Of a DNA stretch of 64,000 bases, positions 1 through 14,219 are shown one piece after another. Position 1 is the stretch's first letter, and the number at the start of each line of letters is the position of its first letter. The position numbers and the translations under genes are program-made. Source of the DNA: Brachypodius melanocephalos. Taxonomy: Eukaryota > Chordata > Aves > Passeriformes > Pycnonotidae. The notes beneath the pieces were generated by a model that saw only the letters and a list, made by a program, of their open reading frames with translations, did no database searches and was not told the DNA's origin. The stretch is from positions 14,791,064-14,855,063 of the forward strand of contig VZSR01003807.1 of NCBI GenBank assembly GCA_013398615.1, given 5' to 3'.

Positions 1-2792
1 TTTTTTGCCTGTGACTGGACAGAATTGGTGGCTGATTGCCAGCAGTGATGGACATAAGCTGCTTTGGCAGATTTACCCTTTTAAAACTGTGCTTTATTTG
101 CAGGGAAAATTGTCTCCTTTCCCACATACAGGAAAAAAGCAAAACCAAAGGAAAAAAAATGCCCTTCAGAATAAGACTGAGATAAATCTAGTGCTACAAT
201 GTCACTATGACAAAAACATCCTAAGCTTAACATTTAAAAGTTCACTAGGTTTCTGTAGTCACAGTGAGAACTGACTGTAACCAGTAAAGACAAAATCAGA
301 TTAAGTTGTTGGGTAGCGATATAATGTATAATCTAATAATCTAATTTCTCTAGTTTCCCTTTTCTTCACCAATTTTACCATCCAAATTAGGAGAATGTAT
401 GCATCTGAACTTCTTTCTGTAGCTGAGACTCGAATACAGATTGAAAATACAGACTTTAGGCTGCCATAAGCCTCTTTCTTGCTCTAAAGAAAACACTCAG
501 TCCTTGAAGTCAATGTGTTGCCCTTGAGGAAGAACTAGGCAGACCAAGACGGATGCTTTTGGAGGACATAGCACAAGATGCACCAGATAAGACTCTCACC
601 TAAACTGAAAGAAATCATGATTGTGAAGCCAGGAGATTCTGTCCTGATCACCTACACAGTTTCAGAATCCTGTCCTGAGCAATGCTGTGTCTCATGTGAC
701 CCCATAGTAGCGAGAAGTGGAGTAAAAATGGGCACAGGGGATCTCTTCTCCATTTCCAAATACTATCACGTTGATTAAATTTACACTGAACTGTGTGTGC
801 ATGTCTGTGTGAAAAAGGGAACACGTAAGGACATAAAAAAGGAAGTTGTCCAAATGAATAAGTTCCTCTTACCTCCTCTGATAAGCGGTTTGCATTTGCA
901 ACTCAAGATTGCCTAACATAGTAAACTTACAGAAAAAACTCTAGCTTCTCTGTTCAAAGGCAGCACCTCTGAACGTGAGATTTACTAGACTCCACATATA
1001 AAGAAACCATACTAGAGGAGAAAGGATTTGAAAGTGTGACTTCTTGTTTTGGAGCTCAGTGTTCTAGGGACTGCATGCACTCCTGCTTGTTGGAAGAAGT
1101 TTGTATGGATGGGAATTAGGAAAAGATCTTTTTGCTTGTTTACCCTCTGCTAATCAGGGTTCAGAGCATCTTGAATACGGAAATTTGCATATGATATGAC
1201 TTTTGTCGTTATGAATACTATGCTCTTGGACACTTCATCAAGTCTTGGGCTCCTGGTGGCCACTTTCAGACCCTCAGTCTGATTTAATCTCTAACAGTGC
1301 AAAGGTGGAGATCATGTGCATATCTATGTGTATAAACACAAATACAAACATAGTAAAGCAGTAGACACAGATATTTCAGCTCCAGTTGATCAAATTACTA
1401 TTTAAACCAAAAATGCTGCATTGCAAACATAAAAGAATAGTCCTTAATGGAGTACATAGGTCATTGTCATCTAATTGGCAAAGCCTGAACACAGCAAATG
1501 TAGAAGTGCTGTAATATGATTAAAGTAAATATTAAAACCAATTGAAAACATCCTTTTATTCCTTTTCAGGAAGCAGAGCTCTGCTGACAAGAAACCAAAA
1601 CATATTCATACCAGATTCATAGCAGTTTATTGCAACTGTATGATCCCCATTACCACATAATTTTTAAGGTATTTATGTTTACAACATCCCTGCTTGGAAG
1701 GCAAACTACCTTTTCTTACATTTGTGGAGTAAAGATGTTCTAGACCTGCCTTTAAGCATATCAAATACAAGAGATGCCAAGTACCTGTTACTGCAGATTT
1801 CCATGGTTTTCTGTAATTGCTGTGCAATAATTATGACTGATAAACAGGATGAATGCATGTCTCTATTCACCCTGTGTCTCTCATACAGTAACATGCAGTG
1901 GCATATCATTTAAAATAACCCAACCAAACAAAAACACTGGGAAGTAACACACTATAAAGAGTCTTAAGATCCTCACAGTTCTTAAACACTTAACTATGGA
2001 AAAGGCACTGACCCTTCTCCTGCTTTAGCCAGAGTTGTAACTGAGGTCATAGCTGGCCTTTCCAGCCCATGTGGTACTCCACCCATATTGTTTTCATGAA
2101 GAACTTGAAATCATGTCAAAAAACATCAGAAGGAAATAACGTTTGTGTTGAATTTATGTTTGGATTGTTTGTTTTCTTGGAAGGAGGTTGCTTTTCAGAT
2201 GATAGTTATTTTTAGTGCCTATGAAACCGAAAGACAGCAAATGCTGGATGGAGCCAGGAAAGCTGTGAGCAAATATAGTATTGGTGAAAACTTGCAGACT
2301 GGAATAACTCAGTTGCCTTTGTTGTGCCTAAGCACAACCTATTCTGGATATTGGCTTCTTTGAAAATAAAAAGGCTCTGTTGTTGGGATATTGTGGTGTG
2401 GGTGTGTGGTTTTTCTACAGCAGATCATAAATTACAGTATTCTGTGACCTAAGGCAAATGTAACTGTTCCTCTTACCCTCTATTTAAAAATATCAAATTC
2501 TGTCCTGTTAGAGAACCCTATTTGCTATATGCATTGAAAAAATGAAACCTGAAGATAATTGAATGGGGCTACTGGGTTCTTATAGTATTTTAAAAATCTT
2601 TTATGGCATGCTATACATTTTTGAATTTTTTTTTTAATACTAGCCTGATATAATTTAGGCTTCATAGCTAATATAAAGTTCTCAGTATGAAACATTTCTC
2701 TGAAACCTGAAGAATGCAGAAAATACTTCTAGGGCATTACAAAAGTTCTGCCACCTCTAATGGTGATAGGTGCTTCAGATGAGTGGCAACTG

Positions 2793-2826
<34 letters not shown>

Positions 2827-5800
2827 ACAAATTCCAACACGGAGGAATTAAGTGTGTAGTGGCAACTCCTCCAACATCAGTTTCCTGCTGGGTTCCATGG
2901 CTGGTAAAATTTCTGTGGACAATATTTACCTTCAATGAATAATCAGAGTTTTAACTAAACTTCAAAGTCTGCATATATAGGCTTGTGTTTTTGTGGCCTT
3001 TAACAACGGTGGTCTGCAAAGATTTTAATCAAATTATTTGTGCTATCAGTCAGGTATTTAGAAGCTGCAGATGTAAGATTTTGCTCTAAGAATCTAATCT
3101 GAATTTGCAAGCTGCATGTAAAGTCATCAGATTACTTTGAAGAATTTCTTCTTTCAAGAATTTCATTGAATCGTGAATGGCATAGGTTCCCCCATATTTG
3201 TGAGCTCTAAGGAAAGGTAATTGTAAAAGGGTTTTCAAAGCTGAGAGTCTCAACTGCTTGATACTGTGTGATGAGTCAGCCATTTGAGATAAGAGCAATC
3301 TCAAAGCAAAGCAAGTTAAGTAAACTCTATGAAAGAAGAGATTGTCATAAAAGGTAGTATGGAAACCATTGACAATTCAAAAGATTTATAGAGAGCCTTG
3401 TTTGTTAGGGTTTTTAAAAAAACTTTTTTGAAAGTGGCAAAATACCAAAAAGATATCAGTTAAGGAAATCATATGTTTGAGTAGATTACTGAAGAAAATT
3501 ATTCTATTAGCTGCATTCTACATCCATTACAGAACACAATGAACTGCAGGAAGAAAATGCGAAAGGGAAGGTGGGTTTGTATAGGTGAATAGATAGACTA
3601 AACATGGATGGTCTGTAGGGGAGGAAAGAATATCTTTGGTATTTTAGGATGGTGTGAAGATAAGGATGATAGTGCAGACCAACTTATACAGAAATAATTC
3701 CATACTGCAGCCAAATTACTTGAGTTAAATGTCTCTTCTGAGAAGCTTAGTTGTAGCCATGAGTAACTAATATGCTCTCTTCATTTTATTGCAACCAGAA
3801 CATTGTAGAACTTCCTTCAAAGAACTTTACTTCTTTCACCTTGAGAGCTTGGGAAATACTGAAAGTGCAGAATGTACGCTTCCTTCACAGTTTTGAATGA
3901 TAGTAACCTTTTCCACTTCTGACCTCATTTGTGCTTCAGTTTAGCTTATTTTAGTGCAGTAGTTTCCTTGCTGTAGTTCATCAGACTGTTTGTAGCAGTC
4001 TCTGCTTAATCAGCAGGTATTTATAAGGGTGCCTGCTTGACCTGCATGACCCTGCCAAATCAGCCTGCCCTGGTTCTGATCTGCCCTGAAATAGAAAGAT
4101 TGGCTTAGTCTTCAGGATGCTCCCTTTACCAGCAGAGTGCCCGTGTCCGTCATCTGGCTGGCAAGAAGAACACTGCACACTGTTTATCTGGAAAAATCCA
4201 GCCCACCTTTTACCCAGAAAAGTGGAAATACAGATATCACTGTTTCTTTTTGTTTGTTTGTGTATGCTTTTTTTTAATTTTTTTTTTTTTATGCAATATA
4301 CATTAGTAGAAAATAATATCTGGGATCTGTAGCACTTTCACTGACACTCTTGGCCTCATGGATGCCCTGGTAGACACAGGGGAAACTCATAGGGAAAGCT
4401 GTTGAGGCTGTTCTAAGAATCTTTTGAATTCTGGCACAGGTGAGAACTTAGGAAGTGATCTTGGACAGCATTTCTGAGGTCTCTAAAATTCTTCTGGAGG
4501 ATGGGATGGAGGAATGGTTTGGCAATTGCTACACGAGGGTCTTACCACCCAGATCACATCACAGATGATTGTTTAACAGTCGTTTAAGCTGAGAAGTTAC
4601 AAAGTCTGATCCTACATGATATCCAAAGGAGGTTCATTTTAAGTGATAACAGTGAGGTAGGACTCTCGCTGTGATAAGCAGCATTTTTTACAGTGAATTA
4701 GCTATGAATGGTAGTGTTTCTGCATGTTTACATTTTAAGAAATTCTATCTATCAAAAAACCTGTTTCACACAAAACATCAGGAAAAGGTAAAGTCAGTAA
4801 TATATGGTTCGAAATCTGTAGATTGCTACTTGTTACAATGCTGTTCTTTGGTAACACTTTTCTTATATTCTGGGTTTTTGGACTCATTACCAAGTCATTT
4901 GTGTTTCTCCTGATTTTCTTTATAATACTGTCAACACAGTGTGTGGTTTGTTTGGTGGAATTTGAATACTGGGTTATTTCCTCTAGGAAGCAAACATTGA
5001 TTAATCCAAATCATTAATTAAAATGATCAAATAAATTTTCATTTGTAAATTATAATTTAATTTTTTTAAAATTCTTGTTAGTAGATTTTTGAGGAGAAAG
5101 GTTCTTTCATACAAAGCAATATTTAAGTTTGTAAGTTCCCCATATATTTCTTATTTGATCTATGTCTACATTAAATTATAGATGAAAGGTGGTTATAACC
5201 TGTAGATTCAGCGACACAAGCTCCACCAAGCAAACCATATACAAACATAACTATATTAAAGTAATGGTAATTGAAACTCTGTCTCAGAGAAGCCCTGTAA
5301 GAAGATGGGTGGAGAAATTCCTACTGTATGAAAAAGCAGTGACAGAGCAGACAGATGAGAAATACAGTTATGGTGTATGCACTTGCTTCCAGTGAGGTGG
5401 ATTTGTGGTGAGGAATTAAGGACATGTGGAAATACCCTGTCACTGAGGAGATGATGGCGAATTTCTGAGCCATGAAGGGAATCAGAAAAAAAGAGTTCTC
5501 AACAGGACATGGCCCTAAAGAAAATTGAGGTCAAGCTGAAGAAACCTCAGGCAGAGTTAGTTGGTACAGGGACCAGATCTCAGTTGGTAAGAGCAATCAG
5601 TGAGGAAAAGAAGGATCATTTCAGCCAAGTGGCAAATTGAACATCTAGGAACAGCTGGTGGGATGACTCAGATGGCGTTTGGGGAAACCCTCTCTTCAGG
5701 CTCACAGCCAGGCTTAGAAGGCTCATCCTGGCTCTGGGTTCTCATTTGGTGGTAGAATCTGAATGCTGGGGTAGAGTCTGACACAAGCTGACACACATTT

Positions 5801-8555
5801 TTCTGTTCTGGTTTTTTATTCTTTGTACAGGAAACTGCATTTTCAAACGGAGGTTTAGGGTGCTCTTTTTTAATATATGTATATATATATTTTCTTTTTC
5901 CCAGCAGTGAAATGTTGACTATTAAGTATTGTTAGCACTGGAATGGTCACTAAAATAGTCCCACAAATTAATGAGTGCGTGTGATGTGCACACTTAAATG
6001 GCTTGTGCATTCATCTATACATGTGCATGTGAGCTGAAGGTAATTATCCAGGAGCACTGGCAAGGACACTGTCATATTTTATTATTTTCTAAAATGCTAT
6101 TTGCTGTTGGGGATGAAGAGGAGCTGTAATCAAACAGTTCATTTTGTAGGCTCACATGCCACTCTGGTAATTATATATTTATATAAGGGATAGTTTCAAG
6201 GTTACTTAGGCCAGATGCAACACCTTTGACTTGTATATGCCTCAGTATTTATTTTTTAAAGGTTACATTTTTAACTTGCATCCCTAGGGAGGTATCCATA
6301 TTTTTGTACCTAAATAAAGGTGGCCTCATTTTCCGAAATTAGGAGCACCTTCAGACCCATTTGACATCACTGAGATTCTTTTGCTTCTTTAATAGTAAAA
6401 AATGAAGGTACACACCATGTCCCATCATACACTCCACACTAGTATTAAAATACCAAAGTCTTTTTAATATCCTCTGCCTCTCATTGTCTTCATGCAGTAT
6501 TATATTGATTCATCAGGAAGGCAGACTGGTCTTGACCTTGATTGGATGTGACAGCACGTTAGGATTCTGCTTGCTTTTACTTCCAAAACTGTACTAAACC
6601 CCATCATTTTGCATTCCCTGTTTCTGTGTGAAAGCTTAAGTACTTTTAATTGCCACAGGAATTGTCTGTTTGTTTATTCTTTTGCTGGTTTTTGTAAGAG
6701 CACACACCCAAAACCTGTGGATATCATCCAACTTGGCTGAGACTTAGTGCCAGATAGATAACTTTTCATATTCGTTTACTCAGTTAATCTGTTCAGAACT
6801 AAATTTTTAACACATTTTTAAGCTGTGAAGCTCTGCTATTTTCTGGCCCAGAGGGATAAGAGATATCCAGAAATTCTGAATTAGATTTTGAAAAAAAACA
6901 TAAAGGCAAACCCAGTAACTTTTCCCTTGCCCAAGTCTGTTTCATCTAGGAAGAATTCTATGTGTTTTCAAACATTGGCAAAACCTCCTGTTAAAATTTA
7001 CTTTGAAGGCTGTATTTATAATGATTTAGACATTGTGGGTTATTTAAAATGCTATGTTATGTATTTATTGCTTGGGTCTTAATGTAATTTTAAAAAAAAA
7101 GCTGTAATTTGTGCAACTCCTGGTAAACAAGTGTTAATCCATTTCTGTGTTTGCTCTCCACCCTCCTCATTTTCTGTCTGTTTTTCCAACGTTTGATTGC
7201 ATTATGCTTTACCTAATGCAAGGACTTAGATAAGGATGGAAAGACCCTCAGTGAGGATAAGTCAGCATTGCACCATTTCACTTGGGTAGAGCACTGAGGA
7301 GCTGCCCTGTGGCGCTGTGCATGTGCAGTTTATGATTTCAGCTCCTGCGTCAAAACCCTCTGAGCAGGCACTCTGTGTTTTGTCTTTGTCCATGTGGCAC
7401 CAACCAAATTTCTCTGTTGCTAGGGCGTAATGCTAGCAGGCATCCTAAAATGACAGATATGAATGGGAAATGGGGGTTTTCTCTAGGCACTCCACTAAGC
7501 TGAATATACTGTATTAAGGCCACTAAAGAGCATGTTACAGTAGGTTGGTGTCCTAGAACTGACTGGGGCTTTTGCACACAGGATTATCTTGCAGCTTGAA
7601 TTAGGCACTAATGATGCCTGGCTGGCCCTGCACCCTGGAAAGTCTCAGCAAATCGCTCAGGGGAAGTTACAGAATTAAACACTTCCTCCCTGATCTCCTT
7701 ATCCACACTGCTCTCCCTGTCCTTACCCTTGCTCTATCCCTTTTCACATCCCTCACTTCATGATGGTGCATCTGGGGAGAGGAAAAAATAAAGTGATGTT
7801 ACCTGATTAACTTCTGATGCTGCATTCCATGCAGAGCACTTTGCAAATCTGCTGGTACAGAAAGCCTAACCTAGTGATTCTGAAAGTTTTTATTGCCTGA
7901 GGCATAAATCTCATGGCCTCATCATGATCTTTGTAGTACATATTCAAGTAAAACTGGCATGCAAATGCATGTAAATCCGTAGATATAAGTGTACTTTTGT
8001 GTATTTATTTTTTAATATATGAGATATTCAAAACACACTTGAATTTACTCCTACTTCTCTAGGTCTAAAATATCTAAATCTCTGGTATGTATTTTTGGTA
8101 GGTGCCACTTTTTCTGAGATGTGGATATAGTCCAAAGTCCGAAATTTGGTTATTTCTCTGTGGCTTAATTGCTTATATTTCCTAAACCAAAGGGAGATCA
8201 GTTGTCTAAAATCCAGAAGTAGATTGACATGAAACCAGATAATGGACCTCAAACATTTCCAATTGTGTGTACAATGGGATGTGTATGGATATAGTAAGAA
8301 TACAACAACAAATGACACAGCTTAAGAGAAGTCAGGTTTTGAAGAATGTTGTACTGTGCAGAATGCTTATTCTTACTCTCTGATGTTCATTATCTGGGTC
8401 ATATATGAGTGGTAATGAAAAAAGTCATGAAGAAGATTTTTCATTAATAATTCACTTTATGCCTTTGGAACCTACCAAGTAGTTCAGTTTTATCAAAATA
8501 GCTTGAGGATAGGGGTCCAATATCACATTTATTTTCACTAATTTCACTGATAGAC
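1..8555. other. Non-coding stretch, 5' flank or long 5' intron of SYNE1
   Basis: No exon, RNA gene or recognisable protein homology was seen on either strand. Open frames are short and unrelated to known families. The stretch holds a 30-nt poly(A) tract near 2795 and a short TA-rich run near 5876-5890. It is probably SYNE1 intron, because the first exon seen downstream starts inside a codon, but intergenic flank cannot be excluded. Confidence 0.6.
2795..2824. repeat. Poly(A) tract, 30 nt
   Basis: Uninterrupted run of 30 A. I found no polyadenylation signal or coding remnant just upstream that would mark it as the tail of a processed retrocopy, so it is listed as a simple repeat only. Confidence 0.9.
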
Positions 8556-9475
8556 GCATAGAATATCCTGAGTTGGAGGGACCCATGAGGATCACTGAAG
8601 TCCAGCTTCTGGCCTGGCACAGGACTGCCACAAGAGTCACACCATGAGCCTGAGAGCATTGTCCAAACACTTCTTGAACTCTGTCAGGCTTGGTGCAGTG
8701 ACCACTGCCCTGAGGAGCGTGTTCCAGTGATCAGCCATCCTTTGGGTTGAGAGTCTTTTTCTAAAATCTAAACTAAACCACCCGTGAAACAACTTCAGGA
8801 CATTCCCTTGGGTCCTCTCTCTGGTCACCACAAAGGAGAGATCAATGTCTGCCCCTCCTCTTCCTCCTTGATGAAGTTGTAACTGTGATGAGGTCTCCCC
8901 TCAGTCTCCTCCAGCCTGAGCAAACCAGCTTCCCCTTAAGACTTCACCATCTTTGTTTCCCTCCTTTGGATGGTCTTTAACAGCTTAATGTCTTTCTGAC
9001 ATTGTGGCACCCAAAACTGCCCCAGCACTGGAGGTGAGGCTGCCCCAGCTCAGAGCAGGACAATCCCCTCCCTTGCCCAGCTGGTGATGCTGTGCCCAAT
9101 GTCCCCCAGGACAGGGTTGGCCCTCCTGGCTGCCAAGGCACTGCTGGCTCATGTTCAACTTGCCTTGGACCAGGGCCCCCAAGTCACTTTCCATGGTGCT
9201 GCACTTCAGCCCCTCATTCCCCAGTCTGTATCTACATTCAGGATTGCCCTGTCCCAGATGCAGAATCTGTCAGTTCCCCTTGTTAAATTCATACAGTTGG
9301 TGATTGCCCAGCCCTTCAATTTGTTGAGTTCTCTCCAAAGGGCCTCTCTGCCTTCCAGGCAGTCAACAGCTCCTCCTGATTTAGTATCAGTGGCAAACTT
9401 ATTTAGTATTCCTTTGAGTCCTGCATCCAAGTCACTTAGGAAGACGTTGAAGAGAGCTGGGCTAAGATGCTTCAA
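8556..9475 (-). mobile_element. CR1 LINE fragment, 5'-truncated, antisense to SYNE1
   Basis: On the minus strand this encodes the C-terminal part of a CR1 reverse transcriptase. Around 9470-9300 it reads LSDLDAGLKG, LNKFATDTKSGGAVDCLEGR and ALWRELNKLKGWA; typical CR1 has FADDTK here, so the catalytic Asp pair is degraded. Around 8830-8640 it reads RKRLSTQRMADHWNTL and SLTEFKKCLDNALR, the usual CR1 C-terminus. The 3' end at 8557-8564 carries CATAGAAT, the complement of the CR1 terminal ATTCTATG unit. Stops and frameshifts make it inactive. The 5' border is approximate. Confidence 0.9.
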
Positions 9476-12400
9476 AGCACTGAAAGACAAATTATAATGA
9501 AAAGTGCAATTACCATTGAGGCAAGAGCTAGTGCAGTTTGGAAGGTGTTCAGGTAAGGGTCATATTTATGGCATGTTTTTTTTAGCCCTAGAATGTTTAG
9601 CATGTTTATCATCATCTTGTACTTAAAAGGCCATTGTCAATCTTGGATTACAGAATGGCTCGTAATAGTTGATGGTACTGGGATTCAATTATTAGCAAAA
9701 TGCTAAAAATTAAATACTAATTCATCTTTTGGCTTTCATGGCTGAAGGGGAAGGTTTAAAAATTAGATGCAAATAGAATTTTATAAAAAATTAAAAATCA
9801 CCATTGGGGGGAGTTGTTGCTTATATCATATCCTGATAACTCAGTTTTTCATGAGAATGTAACAGGCTCTGGTGTGGACCCTGCAGGGAGAATTTAAGCA
9901 ACTTCTCTCATTTAAGCAACTTCACTTTGCCTCAAATGTGAACTTTTCTGCAGAAACTATCATTTGAGCTGATTATTAGACAGAGAATTCCATCACACTT
10001 TGGGCTTGGGACTGCTTATGGTTATTCTCATCTGTCCTCACAACGAGTAAATGGAGCTGATCTGGAAACTCTGGGGTTTGGTTATATGTTCTCTGAAATG
10101 GGTCATTCAGGTGATGCTTTTAGTCAAACTTCTTGAACAATTGCATTGATTATTTTTTGTACTAATTGTGTTAATACTTCAATAGCAGTTACCTACAAGA
10201 GTTCTGGTGTGGTAATTTTATTTTACACTGTGAAGGTGACAGAGTTTTCCTCCATCTGCTGGGAGCCTAGAGGGCCTACTTTTTTTCTTAACCTTTATGA
10301 CAAGTGGTCTTCAGGGTATCTGCGGATACTTGATTTCAGAATCAAGTGATATCAATCTTTGATACTCTTCTCCTTAGTATGAAAAGTTGACCAGCAAGTT
10401 TGGACTACTCTAGAATAGCAATGGGAAACTGAGTTTTTCACTGCATTTCAATGTTATTCTCTCCAGATAGGACACAAGCTGTACACACTGAAGTTTATAA
10501 AGGCTTCTTGGACTTTGATCAAGGACTTCAAGCCTTCAATGTCTTTCAGGAAGCATTACTCCTTTGTTAAAAAAAACTAGAAAACACTGTGGTATGTAGC
10601 TATCAGTTTTTGAGGCATAGATCAAGATACCAGATTGCAGCACGCAATCATTTCCCTTACAGTTTTATAGTTTCCTGGTATGAAATATCATAGTCAAACA
10701 TAATTGCCAAGGATATGAAAGCAAAGTGAGCTGAAAAACATTGAACAGTTTGTTGTAATGCAGTGAACATTATGTCCCATTAAGCAGCTGAGTGAAGTAT
10801 TTCAGCTGTCTGTGCTGTGGCAGACTTGTTTGGGCTTGTTTGTTGACCAGAGAGCATTTAATTTTTCTTCTGTGTCACAGATACAAAGTATTGCTTTCCC
10901 AGACTGGAGGGGAATAATTCAAAATTAAGAGGTGCAGTCTTTTAAATGCAGACATTGTCATCATGGGAAAATCGTACCCAAATTGATACAGGAGGGGTTT
11001 GTATAAGCATGGTGTGAAACATAGCATTGAACTGGTGGGAAGGAACCCAGGTATTGCTGGATGGCCCTGAAGGAGGCTGGCAGTGTTCGATCCCTCCTGG
11101 GTCCAGCTCCCACCTTCCCCCAATGCCTGTTCCTTTTTCCGGCTCTGCTGCCAAGTCCAGCCACTCTCACCATTGGCTCCTTGTTGCACTCTCTATGATG
11201 CTATGCCTGGACCCCAGCCCCCATGCTCAGCCCCTCTGCTGCAAATTTCTTGCTTCTAGGAGGATTTACTAGAGGTCACTCAAAGTAATTTCTTCACCTG
11301 TGTGCTTTGTCTGGAGTACAGATTCCCTTCAGGAGTGAAGGATCTGTTTCACCAGCTAGAAAGACAGTGATAATAATAATAAAAAAAAAACAAGTAGCAA
11401 ACTTTAGAGGTAATAGAAATTCACTGAGTAATATTTTTCTTTGTTGATGGGATTTTTTCCTGGGATGTGGTTTCATGCTGGTCAGTAATATCTAAGTGCT
11501 GTAATAATTGTTTATCTTTTTTTTTTTCTTGGTAAAAACAATAGTTAAATGGAAATTAACAAAACTACTACCAGAACTACTGATAATGCTACATAGTATA
11601 AATTAGCACAAGCAAATATTTTATTTTTCTGACCTTATGTAGGTATTTAAATATTTATATATTTATTCTTCGTGGCCTGAGGCCTCTTCTTCAGTGGACC
11701 TACACAAAGAAGAATGGGCATCTGACCTCTTAGGGCACAGACTTTGCTTTTTTACCTGAAAGAAACCAATTTGTTATCTTCACTGGAGCTGATTGATAGG
11801 CCAGGTACACATTTTTACCCAAACCAGCAGAGGCACTGGACAAATTACTTTTTCTTTTGTTTGAATAGATGTTAACAGAGAAGTGCCAGCTATTTCTCCC
11901 CTTCTTTTCACAAGGAGAGTAAGAGGCAAATGTTGTTCCTGTGTTGCAAGGTTCAGTTTAGAATGAGTTTCATCAGTTGCTGCAGCCTGGTAGGAAATAC
12001 CTATTGGTGTTGTAATTAGGGTCACTGGTTGTGTTCATGAGCCAACACCACAGTTGCTTCTCAGTTGCAGCATATGGTCATGCAGCTCTGTTTCTAACAG
12101 GATATGAGTTTCAGCTCTTGTACTGCTCTTTCTGTTTCCATTGCATCCTTCTGCACTAGCAGATACAAGCAGTGCTTTTTTAACACCTCTTGAGAATGTT
12201 GTGCATTTAATAGGAGTGCAGTTGGCATACATAAAATAAAGGCAGCACATTGCTCTACAGGAACAAGGTCACCACTGTGCTGCTGCATTTGTCTGTGCCA
12301 GAGCCCTGAAAACCCAAACTGGAGCTGCTACTTCCCCTGTGGAGTCAGGATAATGGCTGCTACTGTAGGAGCAGAAGGGTTGGGAACCTGAAAGCCGCAG

Positions 12401-13654
12401 TTGCTGCTCTGACTTGGTGCAGGGTCTGTACTTCAGGTTGGGCAGGCAGCTTTACTATGATGTACTTTGCCTGTTAAAATACTTTGCCAAAACCCCCAGA
12501 CCTTGATGTGTTTTGAAAAGTGAATTTGAAACTTACAATAAGGAAATATTTTAGGGTGGTGATTTTTGATGAACTGCAGTTAAAACCTTTCACTGGGTTC
12601 ATCGTCATTATTGTCATAACCCGATCATCAGCACAGCCCTCACGTTTTGCTATTTGGTATTTAGTTACTTGTAGAAAAAACTGACAAGTTTTAGGAGTCT
12701 GCAGGGGTTTTATTTACTGACTCTCAAATGTAGATACTGTGTGGGTTCTCAAGATTTTTTTTTTTTTTTCCTATTTGGAGAATACAATAGGATCATCTTA
12801 GGGAGGATGAAAGTGAAAAAGCCTGATTAAGGATGGTGAAGTGTAAATCTGTGTGGTTTGTTTTTCCTTTTATTTAGACTGACTTTACAGCTGAATGTAG
12901 ACCCCAATATGCTCATCTCACTGTGGTTCTCATCATGTTCTGATTTATTCTCGTGCAGCCCTGATGATGTCAGTGGAGTGACTCAGTGTGTAATCACAAT
13001 CAGGCCATGAGCTTTTAAGCTTTCTAGAAGGTAGCCTCAGGTATATCATGAAACAATGACACAGAGAAGGTACAGGCTAAATGTACTGAATAAATCAATA
13101 GTTATACCAAACAAGCACAATATATGGGTTAGATTTACAATTTATTTTTTCTTTTTTGTACTATGGAAATTAATAACAAAACAAAAGGAAGAAACATATA
13201 CCCAGACACTGAAAAAGAGCCTACTAACAACGAACTGAGATGTTTTCTCAATAATTGCTTTAACAAAGTTTTGCTTAGTTGTTTTTACCCTATGTTTTTG
13301 AAATACGTATAAAATTTAGAGGTAATTTTATGCTGCTAACTGAAGGCTAGTATTTAATCCTTTCATTTAAAAGTAAATGATGACTTTTTAATAAAGCAAA
13401 TATGGAAGTTAGTTTCAGTGCATTTATCATCACTTTTAATTTAGTGAATGTTTCTGGCTATTTCATAGAAGATACATGCTTCTCACAAAACGTTGAATTT
13501 TTTGCGATTCGGTAATAATGTTTTTCATGCTAAGTGAGGGCAGTTAAATATAATATATTTAATGTATAATAAATAATAAATGCTTTCTGTTGCTTCTACT
13601 GAGAGTGAAGTAAAGAGATCAAGAAAGTTTGGATTCCGCAGTAAAATTTGTAAC
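9476..13654. other. Non-coding stretch between two CR1 copies
   Basis: No exon or RNA gene recognised. A locally GC-richer patch at about 11030-11240 is open in several frames on both strands, but the products look like composition artefacts. Short AT-rich and poly(T) runs occur near 11518-11528 and 12756-12770. Confidence 0.6.
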
Positions 13655-14219
13655 TAAGTAGAAGGTATCCAGAAGCTGTACCCTGAGCTTGTGACACTCT
13701 GCCTGGAATGCTGCATCCAGCTCTAGGGTCCCCAACACAAGAAAAATGTGGACCTTTTGGAGAGAGTCCAGAAGAGGCCACCAGGTTGATCAGAGGGCTG
13801 GAGAACATCTGCTGTGAAGATGGGTTAAGAGAGTTGGAGCTGTTCAGCTTGGAGAGAAGTTTCCAGGGAAACTTTATAGCCCCTTCCAGTACCTATAGAG
13901 GGGATACAAGAGAGCTAGAGAGGGACTTTTCACAAGGTCAGGCAGTGACAGGATGAAATGGAATGGCTTTAAACTGAAAGAGAGTAGATTTAGATTAGAT
14001 ATTGAGAAGAAATTCTTCACTGTGAGGGTGCTGAGACACTGGAACAGGTTGCCCAGAGAAGTTGTGGATGCCCCATCCCTGGAAGTGTTCCAGGCCAGGT
14101 TGGATGGAGCTCTGAGAAATCTGCTCTAGTGGAAGGTGTCCCTGCCCATGACAGGACAGTTGGGACAAGGTGGTCTTTAAGGTCCCTTCCAACCCAAAAC
14201 ATTCTTTGGTTCTATAAAT
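13655..14219 (+). mobile_element. CR1 LINE 3' fragment, sense orientation
   Basis: Degraded C-terminal RT and 3' UTR region of a CR1 in plus orientation. Diagnostic pieces are the GAGAGAGTCCAGAAGAGGCC block near 13763, ACTGGAACAGGTTGCCCAGA near 14038 (the HWNRLPRE motif of CR1), the AAGGTCCCTTCCAACCCAAA block near 14180, and an end resembling degraded TTCTATGATTCTATG units at 14200-14219. Frameshifts are present. The 5' border is approximate. Confidence 0.88.

Noticed and set aside
2760..2942. Frames with Lys or Phe runs across poly(A)/poly(T) tracts (also 21780-22062)
   Set aside because: Produced by homopolymer translation. No evidence of a processed gene copy.
9084..9497. 137-codon plus-strand open frame
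   Set aside because: Antisense shadow of the minus-strand CR1 reverse transcriptase remnant.
11027..11272. GC-rich patch open in several frames on both strands
   Set aside because: The multiple overlapping frames reflect composition. No splice sites, homology or conserved motif were seen.
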